DNA from: Sequoia sempervirens
Lineage: Eukaryota > Streptophyta > Pinopsida > Cupressales > Cupressaceae
NCBI GenBank assembly: GCA_007258455.2
Contig: VDFB02193867.1
Span: forward strand, 528,582,657 to 528,646,656
Direction of reading: 5' to 3'
DNA: 64,000 nucleotides
Under the pieces are notes generated by a model. It had not been told where the DNA came from and ran no database searches. It was given only the letters and a program-made list of their open reading frames with translations. Below are positions 33,915 to 46,266 of this stretch, piece by piece. Both the position numbers and the translations under genes were made by a program. Every line of letters begins with the position of its first letter. The first letter of the stretch is position 1.

Positions 33915-36091
33915 TGTAGACATCCAAATTTGACCAGTCCCATATGGTCAAAGTCATCTCCTTATTCATCCATTTACTCATCTACCTCATCCTCTTCTTT
34001 AGTATTAATTAAATTACTCATTTAATTAATGTTTCATTCTCTGCCCAAGGTTCCTAAAGTGTTTAATTCAAATAATTAAATACTTTTACCTTTTACTTTT
34101 GCCTCTCTAAATTAAATAAATACATCACTTTATTTAATTTAGTCATGTGACTTTTTTACTTTAAGTCAATTTTTAATTCTTCTTTTTTCTCTCATTGTCA
34201 CATCCTCCATAACCCTCTTCTAATCCAGATTAATTTGATTAATCCTAGATTAGGATGTGCACACCCTTAATCTAAGATTAATGTCACATCCTCCAACATT
34301 TGCCACTTGCTTCTAATCTTTCATTAATCCTCTTAATCATGTGTTTACACAACCTTAATCAAAGTCATTAACCACATTTAACATGCCTTTTTAGTCAACC
34401 TTTTCATTTTTCTTTCTTAGCATTGACCCCCTTTCTCATGTGAATTTAAAATTCACATTTATTCCTCCTAGAATCTCCTTTTCCCATGCATTTTCTAGAA
34501 TCTTTGACTTGTCACATCAAGTCACATGTGGACAAGTGCTTCCCTTTTTGGAACCTTGTCTTGTCCATGAAATTATTGCAAGTGTGTGAATTTTTAATTC
34601 ACATTTATTTCTCCGACTACTTTCTCAATCCCCATAGATATTTTTGAGGAATTCTAAAATTCTTCAAAAGTCACTTTCATTCCCACTTGGGGACAAGAAG
34701 TTCCTTTTTGAGGAAATCTTCTCATCCGCCAAGGTACTTGAAAAGTACTTGTCCTTCTTCCACAACATGTACCCTCCTTCCACCTCATTTACAGATCACC
34801 ATTTGGGTATGTGCAAGATCATCATGGAAAAAATAGCCCTTAAGTGGCAAAAAATTCAGAAAAAATCAGAGTTATACAACTTGACGTAAAAAATTGAATA
34901 AGTTATCTATATTATTTCAAAAATATGTGAGAATATAATTTGTAGAAAATTGAATGTAGTTTCTAAACTACTAGATTTATTTTAAAAAAATTCTATTTGG
35001 TGAAAATTTAAAATTTGAATGTAATAGTACTTAAATTTAAGGGAAAAAATAAGAAGAGGTTATGTAAATGACCACCCTAACCACAATAAAATGATAATAT
35101 TTTTTTATAATATTTTAGATATAAGTAGAGGACTCATCTCCCGATGTGATGCATATTTTTTTGTAATTTTTTTCCAAGTAAATAAGTAATTATGAATTTT
35201 TCACTACAACTTTTAAAAAAAATTTAAACTCGTATGTCTAACCACCTTAACTTGGTCAAAACTTCATGAAATTCATTTTTTTTAATCCTATAGTATACAT
35301 AGAATAAAATGTGACACATGTCTTGGATTCAAAGAATAAGATACCGTTTGAAAGCTATAGATTTTTTTCAATCAACCTATCAATCAAGACTTTAGTTGTA
35401 ATTCAAATAGAAAATAAATAATAATTATTTATTAAATTCAAAGTAAAACATAATTTATATTGGTGGAAAGTTGAGAATATCCTTTAAAAACCCTTTCTAT
35501 TTCATCAATTTTGGGAAAAAGAAAAGTCACCAACCACATACCCTACCAAAACCCATAATATTGCCACTTTTTGGCCCATCATGATCATGCACATACCCAT
35601 TTCCAAGCCACTTCACATTCCACATGTCAAGATGCGAGGGCTTGTGAGTTCTCAACTCACCATATCCCTTCATCTTGGCCTTGTTGGTTTAATCTCAACC
35701 ATTGAATTCTCTAGATAATTCAAAAACCTCTATAAATACCCCCTCTTTTCTCTCATTTATGGGGTTCATAATTTTGCTACCAAAACTCTTGCAAATTTTA
35801 GATTTGAGCCATACTTAGCCAAAAACTTGCATTTATTGCATTCACCATAGCATCCCCATCCACTTCCTATCTTATTGCATCACATTTGTGCATCTATTGC
35901 TATTAAGAGGAGCATACATTATGTCAACAATCAAAGGGCCAACCAAAGAATAGGTTAACAAGGTATAATCTTTCCATCTATTTTGTTAAGTTCAACATTT
36001 TTTCCCAATCTTGAGGTGTTAGGTGTTAGTTGGTTTCTTGAATGTTTAGTGTTGCTGCTCATTTCTAGGACCACATTTTCACCTGATCACA
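33915..36091 (+). mobile_element. 5' LTR of element e2
   Basis: Starts TGTAGACATCC and ends near CCTGATCACA at 36091. A TATA box (TATAAATACC) lies at 35731-35740, about 25 bases after CTCAACCATTGAAT, the same promoter layout as the NA LTR. The U3 is AT-rich with TTAATTTAGTC-type runs. The 3' end is set by a primer-binding-site-like sequence at 36096 and is less certain than the start. The matching 3' LTR would lie beyond 64000. Length would be about 2.2 kb. Confidence 0.5.
35731..35740 (+). promoter_or_regulatory. TATA box of e2 LTR
   Basis: TATAAATACCCCC, about 1.8 kb into the LTR. The CTCAACCRTTGAW block upstream (35693-35707) is shared with the NA LTR, where it lies 35-45 bases before its TATA box. 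Confidence 0.6.
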
Positions 36092-36095
36092 TTTC

Positions 36096-36113
36096 TAGGA
36101 TGCTCAGTGGGAC
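36096..36113 (+). promoter_or_regulatory. Possible degenerate primer-binding site of e2
   Basis: TTCTAGGATGCTCAGTGGGA aligns without gaps with TTCTAGCACCCACCGTGGGG of NA at about 16 of 22 positions. It is weak evidence and is used only to place the LTR end. Confidence 0.3.
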
Positions 36114-36159
36114 CCACAAATGGGTCTTTTTCTTTCACGTTTTCTGGTTTTTCACTGTT

Positions 36160-37845
36160 TACAAGTGCAAGTTGCGGAGAGGTGGACCTGACCTAGTAGA
36201 GAGGAAGACCTTCCCATCTAGAGGTAAACCTGACCTCTTCTAGGGGTGGACTTGTTGCAGCAGAGGGGTGGACCTGACCTCCAGGTGTGGACCTGACCTT
36301 GCTCAGGGGCAGACCTACCTCCACAGAGTCCATAAATGAAAGATTTGCAATTTTTTCTCAGAGGGGTAGACCTAACCTCCAAGGGTGGACCTAAACTTTT
36401 TCAGGGGCAGACTTGACCTTGTCCAAGGGTGGACCTAACCTCCATGGGTGGACTTGACCTCACAGAAGGGTGAACCTAACCAAAACAACTTTTTTCTAGA
36501 AGGTGAGAACTGAAATTTGAGCACTGTTTTTAGTAGTTTTGGGTATTTCTGACACCCTAATGTTTATTGTTTGTTTCTGTGTGAGGATCTAACTATCATT
36601 TGATAAAAAATGAAAATAAAAAATTTCTAACAAGTTTCTTGTAGGGCTATCTTTTCAAAACACTTATTAGCTATCTGTTGTTGTTTCTTATTAATCTAGG
36701 TACAAATTAACTAGGGGGTGTTAGTAGACTTTTTGTGCCATGTTTGTGGTAGGATACTAGTGTATCCAATCCCCTTGTGTCATTTGGAAATCCTAGGTGA
36801 TGAGAAATTGTAGCTTACCAAGTCCTTTTGTGTCACCCATTTTATTTTATTTTTCTTAGGGGACCTGCTTGGGGATTTCATCATCACCCCAAGGGACGAT
36901 CCCAACCACATGTATTGACAGGGTATATAAAGGGGGGAGAGTCAAAGATATACCCTAACCAAACTATGTTGTAATGAGCGAAGAGTCGGGATGATGTGAA
37001 GAGTTGGTTTGAGCCTTTAGTATCTCGCTAAGATTCCTGACTCACACTTGTGACAGGTTGGTGTTCATGGTTTGGGCCTCACGTACTGGGTGTATATCGA
37101 GGACTCCTTAGAAACCATGTCTATGGACTATAATATAATACTTTTTTGGCCATACCCATTCTACTAATCTTAGTATTGTGCTGCTTAAACCATTTTCCTT
37201 GTGCAAAACCAATAATTCTCTATTCAATTGAGTTAGCCTTATCCTCTAATTACTTTTTTGTGTGATTTGGGCTCCTTTACCTTAGTTTTTTTTTTTTTTA
37301 AAATAAATTTTAGACTTGTCCAGGGGCAAACCTGACCTTTTTCAGGGGTGGACTTGACCTCTGAACCAACCCCCTTTCAGCCTGTTTCAGTCAATTTTGT
37401 CCAAATTTTAGTCAGACAGGCATACCTGACCTCTAGGGGTAGACCTGACCTCTTTTAGGGACTGAATTGACCTCCAGGGGCAGACCTGACCTTTTCTAGG
37501 GGTCGACCTGACCCTTGAGTAGTCAGTTTTATCACCCGTTCATCATTCTAGACACCTGTTTCATCATCTCGAGTACCTGTTTTGCCATTTTGATCACTCG
37601 TTTCCCTATTTTGAATGTTCATGCACCCATTCCAAGAATCCATTCCTCATCCCCAAACATTCATCCCCTCAATTCGAGTGTCCATTTCCTTATTTCGTGT
37701 GCCTGTTCACCTATTGCAAACAACTATTTTTTATCTATTTTTCAATTTTGAATAGCTATTTTTGTCTATTTTTACTACTAGGGGCATACCTGCCCTAGTA
37801 GGGGTGGACCTGACCTCCAGGGGTGGACTTGACCTTCAAACAACT
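36160..37845 (+). repeat. Phrase-repeat leader of e2
   Basis: About twenty copies of a phrase with core GGGGTGGACCTGACCTCC in two clusters, 36160-36500 and 37310-37845, with variants GGGGCAGACCTGACC and GGGTGGACTTGACC. Spacing is irregular (about 15-40 bases). Between the clusters are ordinary leader sequence and the conserved GGGGATTTCATC block at 36871. No coding frame explains the repeat. Confidence 0.75.
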
Positions 37846-38623
37846 TTTCCCATCCTTTATTTGGTCGTTCAGAGTGTCATTCCTTCATTCTGATTAATCG
37901 TTTTCCTATTCTAGGTGATCATTCATCCATTCCGAGCATTCCTCTCCCCATCCCCAAGGTCAATCTCCACCATCGAACATCCATTTACTCATTCTAAGTT
38001 ATCGTTCATCCATTTCAAACCCCCATTCACCCAGTCGTTCTCCTCTTTCCCGGTATCATTCTCCTATTTTGGATTGTTATTTACCTACATCATTCCATTA
38101 TTATGCTAAACTTCATTGAAGCAATTATCCAAGTTGACCTAGGTGTCTGTGTTTAATCATCATCTTTCAAAGCCAACTAAGGATTGTTATTTGTCTTAAG
38201 TTGGTCATCCTCATCGGCCTAATCAATCCACTTCTATCTCAAGTTAGATTTGGTGCCATTATCATACATCCATCCTTTAGTTGATTAATCAACACCTTAC
38301 ATTACCAAATATAACTCTTGAACATGGTTCAGAACCCCCCTCATCATCATTCATCTTATCATGCAAACCTATCAATTGGTCATCAATCCAATCCAATCCC
38401 TATATCATCAATCATCCTATCAATCTATTCAATCTGGTCCAATTTGACCAATTGTTTATCAAACAATCCACTTTGGTCAAATCAAAAAATTAGATCCTTT
38501 ATCAATCATCCAAACTAATCCTATTGAGCCACTTCCTTGTTGGCTAATCCATCATCTAATCAAGTCAATCCTTCAATCATCATTTTGATCACCCTTGCAC
38601 CCTAGTCCACTTTGCCATCTTGC
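37846..38623 (+). other. End of e2 leader, no gene
   Basis: Pyrimidine-rich, with loosely repeated CATTCATCCATTC-type words. Short open frames exist but none resembles a protein. gag begins at 38624. Confidence 0.4.
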
Positions 38624-41104
38624 ATGCCCGTTCAAACTCGGTCACAAGCAAGGAAAATTGCCGAACAACAAGCTCAAAGTTCCCAACTGAATATGTCTCA
38701 AGATCCCAACAATGCGGAAAATGTCTCACAAGATCCCAATAATGGTATGAATATCCCTCAAGATCCCCATAATGGTACATCATCACAGTCCAACACTAAT
38801 TTCCAAAACACATCATCATTGGAGGATGAGAACATGGTCAACCAACCTGAACTCACACTTGAGGAACATTTTAGTAACCCCGCCAATGTGCAAATGACAT
38901 ATCGCCTGCTTGAAAGACATGGGGAAGAAATCTTGGCCCACCTAATTGAAAAAGGAGTCAAACCCCCATCAAGCATTGACCTATCCAAGCATGGTAGTTC
39001 CACATCAAACATACCATAAAGTTCACAAAATGCACTAGGTGATTCATACATTCCCAATATGCCTCCAATAGAGGATTGGCATCAACCAAAATTCAGCAAC
39101 AATGTCCTTTACCACATTAACAATCCCCCGCATGCCCCAATATTAGTCATAGGGGCTCCTTAAGTATCTGATCCCAATAACCCTTTCACCTACGGCATGC
39201 CACAAAATGTTCCTCAACATCTGCCATTAATGTTGATCGCGCCACCCCTTTCGAATCAACCTCTAGTAAACACTCGGGGAAACCCTTTTAATGCCTTGCC
39301 TCCACCTGCTAGAGCCACAAATCTACCACCACCTCCATTCACATCCCAATAGCCCTTGCAATCTAACATATCATCCCAATTACCTCCGCAAGGTACATCC
39401 CAACCAAATGTTGTCGTTGGCACCCAACAACCTCCTTTGCAGAATGCCTCTACATCACCTCAGCCATCTCATCAACAACAACCCCCATATAATCCTTTGA
39501 TTTCATCACAACAACTACTACACCAATCACAAGGAAATCCATCTCAACCTATCATCTAGACCATATCACTACTACTTGTCTCTATTTTACACCCGCAAGT
39601 TCAACCACAACACAATATCCCATCTCAGCCCATGCAACCGCTGATATCACATCAACAACCTCCCCAACACTATTTCTATCATAACCAACAATAGTTTCAA
39701 AAACAACCACCCTATGTGGCCTCCCAATAGTTGCAAGAGTACCCTAGTACCAGCAGACCAACCCACAACACTCCATTCACACTCCTCAGTATTATGTTGC
39801 ACATCCTTATCAGACAAACCAGTACTACACCTCACAACAGCAACCCCCGTACCAACAAACTCCCTCAGCATACCAGCAAGGGACATCACCATCTCACTAT
39901 CAAAATCCATATATCAACCTCCAAATAGTACCTCAATAGGATCCTTCATCATCCTACCACCCATATCCATCCAATCCATCTGCCTTGCCTCCTACACCAT
40001 CAGTCAACATGGATCTGTTAGGGATCAAAGTTGTTGTGAAAGATCTCCAAACTGGGACTGGTAAGCAATCCTTCAAATTTGAAGATATATGTCCCTATCC
40101 GTTCGACCCCTCCATCTCATTAATTCCCTTCCCGAAACAAAGATCCTAAAGCCCACTTGCAAGAGTTTTACTCCCAGTGTTAGGAGGTTATGCACAATGA
40201 CAACTACCTCTTGCATCTCTTCACGTGGAGCCTGATAGTGTATTCCTTAGATTGGTTCATGGGTCTAGAGCAGGGATCCATCAAATCCTTCATAGATCCT
40301 TTAGAGAAAATTGTTTCCTACTTCTCCTTCAATCTAGAGAAGGATACTGATACCTTGGATCTCCTCAAGGAGAAACAATGTGAAGGAAAAACCTTTATCA
40401 GCTACCTCCAAAGGTGGTGTGCATTAGTAAGCTGAATGAAAACCCCTCTCAAAGAGAAGGAGATGGTCACTCTCTTTGTTGAGAACTCACATCTCGACAT
40501 GGACCATAATTTTAGGTTGCATTGTGTCACTACCTTCGCCAAGATAGTGGAGAAAGGGCCTATCCTTGAACGAGCCCTTGTTGCTAAAGGACATGTCAAG
40601 ATATACAATCATGACAAAAAACTATCATCCAAAGATAAGTCATGCTACTAGAACAAGAACAAGAATATTGTGAATGATGGCATCACTAACACTAAACATG
40701 TTCAAGTAGCTAGTACCTCTCAGAGGCAACAACCTACCTCTAACCAACCATTTGGCCAAAACATCATATCAGTACCACAAGTGGCACCTCATCCCCCTCA
40801 ATAGTCAAACCAAAATAGTCAAGGGAACAAAAAATGTTAGTTCACTCAATTAGGTGAGTCTTTAAGTACCATCTTCAATAGACTCCTATAGGAAAATTAT
40901 CCAATCACATATCCTGTAACCAAGACACACGATGAATCTAAGCCTAAACTAGTTTGGTTTAAAGAAAACAAATACTATGAGTTTCACAAGATCAAAGGGC
41001 ACACCCTAAACAAGTGTCAGAGTCTGAAAACATACATCCAAGATCTTATAGATTGAGGGGATATTCATGTGGATGCCAATCAAGCTTCACCATCCAATGC
41101 TTAG
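38624..41104 (+). pseudogene. Element e2: gag
   Basis: Start chosen at ATG 38624 (MPVQTRSQARK); e3 gag also begins with a TRSQ motif (MSHRPVTRSQ). A polar Asn/Gln-rich N-terminus and a long Gln/Pro-rich region (39290-40010) precede the capsid-like domain at about 40170-40600 (NYLLHLFTWSLI; EGKTFISYLQRW; ALVAKGHVKIY). The nucleocapsid-like motif near 40975-41050 reads YYEFHKIKGHTLNKC, with the first Cys changed to Tyr; its FHxxxGHxxxxC form is typical of this lineage. About a dozen in-frame stops occur, mostly TAG in Gln-rich contexts, plus frameshifts. It would form the particle; not functional. Confidence 0.8.
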
Positions 41105-41368
41105 TTATAGATTTACCAAAATTCCTTCCCTAACCATAATCAAGGTGCATGAACATCCAATAAGAATCCGCAAAAGAACAGTACAAATAACATAAATTAT
41201 AAGAATGTTCCTCTCAATTATGATGGCATTGTACATTGCATTGAACAGGTGGAACCCCGCGTCTCTATGATACATGCCAAAGCTAAAGATCCCCAATGTG
41301 TTGTTGCCACCCGAAGAACCTGCATTACTATTCCTGCAGCCCCTGCATCCGCCCAACAAAATCCTATG

Positions 41369-42120
41369 AATTCTCAGTATAACATTCTTGATCACTTAGG
41401 AAAGACTCTTGCTCACATCTCAATTTTTGATTTTCTTAAATCTTCTCCCATGCATTAAGAGATCCTAAACTAATCTCTACAAGAAACCCAAGTGCCTAAC
41501 AACATTGATCCCACGCAATTTCTAGCTTTAGTGGGACACTTGGCTCTATCCTATTAGCTACACTTCAGCCAAAATGACATGCCTAACATTAATTCTAATC
41601 ATAACCATCCCCTACACATCAAAGTCATGGTTGCCTGTCATAAAGTAAAAAGGGTCCTGGTAGATAATGGCTCTACCCTTAATCTATGTACTCTAAAGTT
41701 CATAAATCAGATAGGGTATACTCAAGCGGACCTGAGTAATCAAATCATTACAATCAAGGCTTATGATAATGTAGAAAGAGATTTTGAACGAATTGTCAGT
41801 CTCCCCATCCAGGTTGGACCCGTGATTTAGTACACCACATCATGTCCTTGATCTGGACCTACCGTACAACCTTCTCCTAGGCCATCCATGCCTCCATGCC
41901 ATGCAAGTCATCCCTTCCACATACCATTAGTTCCTAAAAGTCCTAGTTAATGGACAAAGGTTACCATTTACGCTGACCCGCAACCATTTGAGTATTGTCG
42001 TGCCTTAGAAGCTTCATTTCCCCATTTTCATTATTCCCCCAGAGTCAAAATGGGGGCACCTCAGTTTTCATCCTCCAATCCATCATCCACTCCATCTTCC
42101 ACCACTGATCCCACCATCAC
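41369..42120 (+). pseudogene. Element e2: aspartic protease
   Basis: YNILDHLGKTLAHISIFDFL (about 41381-41440) is the segment preceding protease in all three elements. The active site is VLVDNGSTLNLCT (41656-41694), with Asp-Asn-Gly in place of Asp-Ser-Gly, a form common in plant Ty3/gypsy elements, so this residue set may still be valid. Stops at 41457, 41828 and later, and a frameshift after about 41830, break the frame. It would process the gag-pol polyprotein. The following linker to 42120 is Ser/Pro-rich. Confidence 0.8.
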
Positions 42121-42160
42121 TAAAGTCTAGATCATCAACAAAGGTTGTGCTGAATATGAA

Positions 42161-43084
42161 ATGCATACAACTCTAAATGTGGCAACCATGCCACCATCAC
42201 CACACACATATGGCCAACCATCACAGTCTATACTAAAGGAAGAAGACAATACCATTACCTTCAGTGCCAAAAACATCCCCACTAGCACTTTTCGGTCCCC
42301 TGGTTTAAGGACAGATACACCAGAAGATGATATCAGCTATTGGATCTATCATGAAAAGACCCAACCAGATCCTCCCTTTAAGGAATTTTTTAGGAAGTAT
42401 ACACCTGGTCTGCTAAGTTCACAGAAAAAGAATAATTATCAAGGTGGGGGTTTTGGTAAAGAAGAGCAAGGGTGGCTACAACCTATTAATGTACCAAAGG
42501 CTCCACAGAATTTGGGCCTAGGATATGACAATAAGTAGAAAGGCCTTGCAACATCATCCAATGCTTCCAATAGTGTTAGTTTTGATAATCGTCCTTTAGA
42601 AGACATACCTAAGGAAGAGTCCATCATACATGCACACGATGACATGGATCACACAGATATTTCATCCATGTTTGATTGCCTATCTGTCTTTATCATTAGC
42701 CTTTCCCTATGTCATCCTGAGCTTATTGACTGGGACCTACGCAATAGTGCAACTAACAATGTATCCCTTGATACATATGTCAACCTTATGGGATTGGGGG
42801 AAGATGAATGCTCCAATCACAAAAATGAAAACAAGGAAAATCAGAAATGGCCATCTAGTGAAAACCTCCCTGAGGCACTTCTTGACCTAGAAAAAATAAA
42901 AATAGAGGACACATCTGACAGTGAAAACCTTGATGAGGTGCTGGAGGATGGAGACGTTCATCTTCCCCTTGTGGGAACTCAATTATCTACACAATCATCT
43001 ATCCTGATTGAAGAAACTCAAGAAGTCAATCTGGGTATTGCAAAAAACTTGAAGATAACCTACGTAGCCAAATCATTATCATAA
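42161..43084 (+). pseudogene. Element e2: linker with G-patch domain
   Basis: A 125-codon frame ends with a G-patch at 42431-42526: YQGGGFGKEEQG, LQPINV, then LGLGYD, with glycine spacing as in e1 and NA. A TAG at 42536 stops it. The same frame then continues to 43084 as an acidic linker (PEALLDLEKIKIED; NLDEVLEDGDV; EETQEVNLG) like the one before RT in related elements. Reading is otherwise well kept. G-patch domains bind RNA or stimulate DEAH helicases, and betaretroviral proteases carry one at the same place after protease. The function in this element is unknown. Confidence 0.75.
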
Positions 43085-44459
43085 TAGGAATATCTCATCA
43101 TTGTTTAGTTGATCAAAGATAGAATCATTAACTTTGCTTGGTTATACTAAGACATGCTAGGTTTAGACCCCGCTTTAGTAGTCCACCATCTAGATGTTTT
43201 CCTAGACACAAAGCCTGTCAAGCAAAAACTCAGAAAAATGCATCCATAGGTAGCACTGTTAGTCAAGAAAGAATTCAAAACTTTACTGGAGGCTAGCTTT
43301 ATCAGACCCATTGACTATTCAGACTGTATCTCCAACATAGTGCTTGTCGCTAAGCCTAACAGAGACATTAGGATTTGCACAGATTTCTAAGATCTCAACA
43401 AGGCCTGTCCAAAAGATGACTTCCCATTTCCCAATATCAACATGTTGGTCGACCTCACTGCAAGACACGAGATGTTGTCCCTCATGGACAGCTTCTCTAG
43501 GTATAATCAGATCTGAATTGCACTCAAAGACCAAAACAAGACCACTTTTACAACGCCTTGGGGTACCTTTTGCTACAATGTTATGCCCTTTGGTCTCAAG
43601 AACGCGGGGGAAACATATCAGTGAGTAATGACAATCATCTTCCATGATCTCATCCACATCATCATGGAAGATTATGTTGATGACTTACTAGGAAATTCCA
43701 AAACCAGAGCAGAGCACCCTACAATCATGAAAAAGGATCTTTGAGTGGTTGGAACAATACAAGCTAAGACTAGATCTAAAAAAGTGTGTGTTTGGTGTCA
43801 CATCAGGGAAATTGTTGGGCTTCATTGTCTCCCGAAGGGGCATTGAGGTTGATCTTTCCAAAGTAAAATCTATCATGGATATGCCCCCACCTCGAAACCT
43901 AAAATAGTTAAGAAGCCTTCAGGGAAAGCTACAATCTATCCATCAGTTTATAGCCCAACTTGCAAATAAATGTCAGTCATTCACCCACCTTCTAAAGAAA
44001 GGCACCACCTTCAAATGGAGTCAACAATGTTAGTTGGGTTTTGATAAGATCAAAGAGTACTTGGCCCATCGGCCAATCCTGATGCAACCTATTCTAGGAA
44101 AACCCATCCTACTATACACCTTTGCCACTTCAGTCGCACTGAGGACATTATTGGCAGAACATCATGAGTTTGCAAAAGAATGAGCAATATATTACATTAG
44201 TCGTACACTAGTTGGCTATGAGTTGAGCTATTCACCAATGGAGAAATCCTGCCTTGTAGTGGTGTTTAGTACATAGAAATTCAAACATTATATGCTCAGC
44301 CATCCTGTCAAACTAATAGCAAAAATTGATCCACTAAATTATCTATTATCTAGAACCACCTTAACTAGTCGCATGGCTAAATGGGTCATGCTTCTGAGTG
44401 AATTTGACATAGAATATGTGGATATAAAAGCCATAAAGGGATAAGTTATAGCCGATCAG
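43085..44459 (+). pseudogene. Element e2: reverse transcriptase and RNase H
   Basis: Pre-RT PVKQKLRKMHP (about 43216-43250), fingers NRDIRICTDF-DLNKACPKDD with a stop in the middle (43388), palm DQNKTTFTTPWGTFCYNVMP and YVDD at 43673-43684. A frameshift follows near 43730; then KKCVFGVTSGKLLGFIV (about 43780-43830) in the connection. RNase H runs about 44100-44450 (AIYYISRTLVGYELSYSPME; HYMLSHPVKLIAKIDPL; MAKWVMLLSEFDIEY). Unlike e1, this RNase H is full length, although its first Asp region reads FATSVAL. Many stops. It is the usual Ty3/gypsy RT-RNase H pair. Confidence 0.87.
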
Positions 44460-45083
44460 TTGGTCGATGCACCCTTAGTAGATGCTTATCCTTTAATCAC
44501 CAAGTTTCCAGATGAAGAAGTATTTGCATTTGTAGAAGCACCCACCTGGATATTGTACTTCGACGGATCTTACACTCATAATGGGTCGGGAGCAGGAATT
44601 TTGTTTGTTACCCCTCATGGCGATTACATCTTCAAATCATTTAGATTGGAATTCCCATGCGCCAATAATATAGTTGAGTATGAAGCCCTCCTCAAAAAGT
44701 GGCACATAACTCACCTAATAGTCTTCGAAAATTCCTTGTTGGTCATTAAGCAGGTCAATGATGAGTTCCTAACAAAGGATGACAAGTTGCTACCTTGCAA
44801 ACAAATGGTGGATGACTTCAAGAAGTATTTCACCTCCATACAATTTGATCAAATTCCTAGGATACAAAACAAAGCAGCTGATGCCATGGCTACTATTGGC
44901 TCCTTGACTGACATGCCCAAGGATCGAACAAAATGCGAGTTCCTCATGAAACAACTCATAATCCCAGCATATGACATCCCTGAGACTGAAATGGTGTGTG
45001 AAATTGTAGGTCCCACTTCCCCTTGGTACCAAGACATATATGCTTACGTACATGATAGCATTCTACCCTCGGACCTAACATGA
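44460..45083 (+). pseudogene. Element e2: second (archaeal-like) RNase H
   Basis: An open frame of 207 codons holds WILYFDGSYTHNGSGAGILF (first Asp), NNIVEYEALL (Glu), IVFENSLLVIKQV (the second Asp position is Glu) and NKAADAMATIGS (last Asp). It lies between the RT-linked RNase H and integrase, the arrangement described for the plant Tat lineage. The frame is uninterrupted to the stop at 45081, the longest clean pol piece of e2. One catalytic residue is changed, so activity is unlikely. Confidence 0.82.
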
Positions 45084-46266
45084 AACCAACACAAATCCTT
45101 TATCCAACATTCATCCCAATACATCATCATTGGTGATACGCTTTATCATCGTGGGTATGATGAAACCCTCCTCAAGAGCCTAGATGAGACCGAGGCCCAT
45201 ACAACACTAACATAAGTACACGGTGGTGTTTGTGGGGCCCATTAAAATGGTATGGCCTTGGCTAAAAGGATTCTTTGAGCTGGATATTATTGGCCTACGC
45301 TAGAACATGATGCCTATGAGTTTGTAAAGAAATTCCTTCCATGTCAACAACATGCAGATTTGATTCACGCTTCGACACAAGACCTTCAATCTCTTCTTGC
45401 ACAATGGCCCTTCTCTTAGTGGGGTTTTGACTTGATCAGAAAGATATGTGCACCATCCTCTAATAGCCACTCCTTCATTATTACCGCCACTGAGTACTTC
45501 ACCAAGTGGGTGGAAGCAATGTTGCTCACAAAAATTACTGGTAATCAGATTTCAAAATTCATTCTCTACCATATTATATGTAGATATGGTATCACATCCA
45601 CCATCCTCTCAAATAATGGAAAGCCTTTCAAAAATTATGCCATGAAACACCTTTCATATTCAACATCATTTTTCAACACCTTATTACCCCCAAGGTAATG
45701 GTTAGGCAGAAGCTACTAACAAGACTCTAATCTGAATCCTCAAAAAGGTTGTCAATAACATTGGTCAAGATTGGAACCTCCACATTCATTCTGCCATTTG
45801 GGCATATTGTACTTCAATCTGTACCCCTATTGGCACCATGCCATATTCCCTCGCATATGGTGTCATGGCCATCTTGCCAATCGAAGTCAAGATCCCATCA
45901 CTGATAATTTCTCTGAAGAACCTTATCAGTGAGGAAGACACCCGTGTTATGAGGCTTGCCCAGCTAGAATTACCTGATGAAAGATGGATCAAAGCTTATG
46001 GTCACCTTCAGGCTTACCAAAACCATCTCAAATGAATCTACAACAAGAAGGTTCACCCTCATCAATTCAATGTTGGTGACCTTGTCCTTGAAAACCAGCG
46101 CACTCAGCAAGATCAGGATAAGAAAGGCAAGTTCAAAGCAAACTAGTTGGGTCCCTATATTATCACCGCAAAGTATGGATCACGGGCATACAAACTCGCT
46201 ACCCTTGATGGAGAACCCATAGAAGAGCCTATTAACATCATGCATCTGAAAATATTTTATACCTAA
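45084..46266 (+). pseudogene. Element e2: integrase
   Basis: A zinc-binding region at about 45217-45350 (HGGVCGAH, AGYYWPTLEHD, PCQQHAD), with one of the two Cys lost. Core: WGFDLIRKI (first Asp, 45420), SFIITATEYFTKWVEAM (45472-45525), ILSNNGKPF (second catalytic Asp replaced by Asn, about 45605), AEATNKTLI (Glu kept, about 45707). The C-terminal part reads FNVGDLVLENQR and LGPYIITAKYGSRAYKLA (46066-46200), ending at TAA 46264-46266. Several stops and frameshifts. It would insert element cDNA. Confidence 0.87.

Noticed and set aside
36096..36125. Strong primer-binding site for e2
   Set aside because: Alignment with the NA site is only partial, so it is reported with low confidence rather than used as proof of the LTR end.
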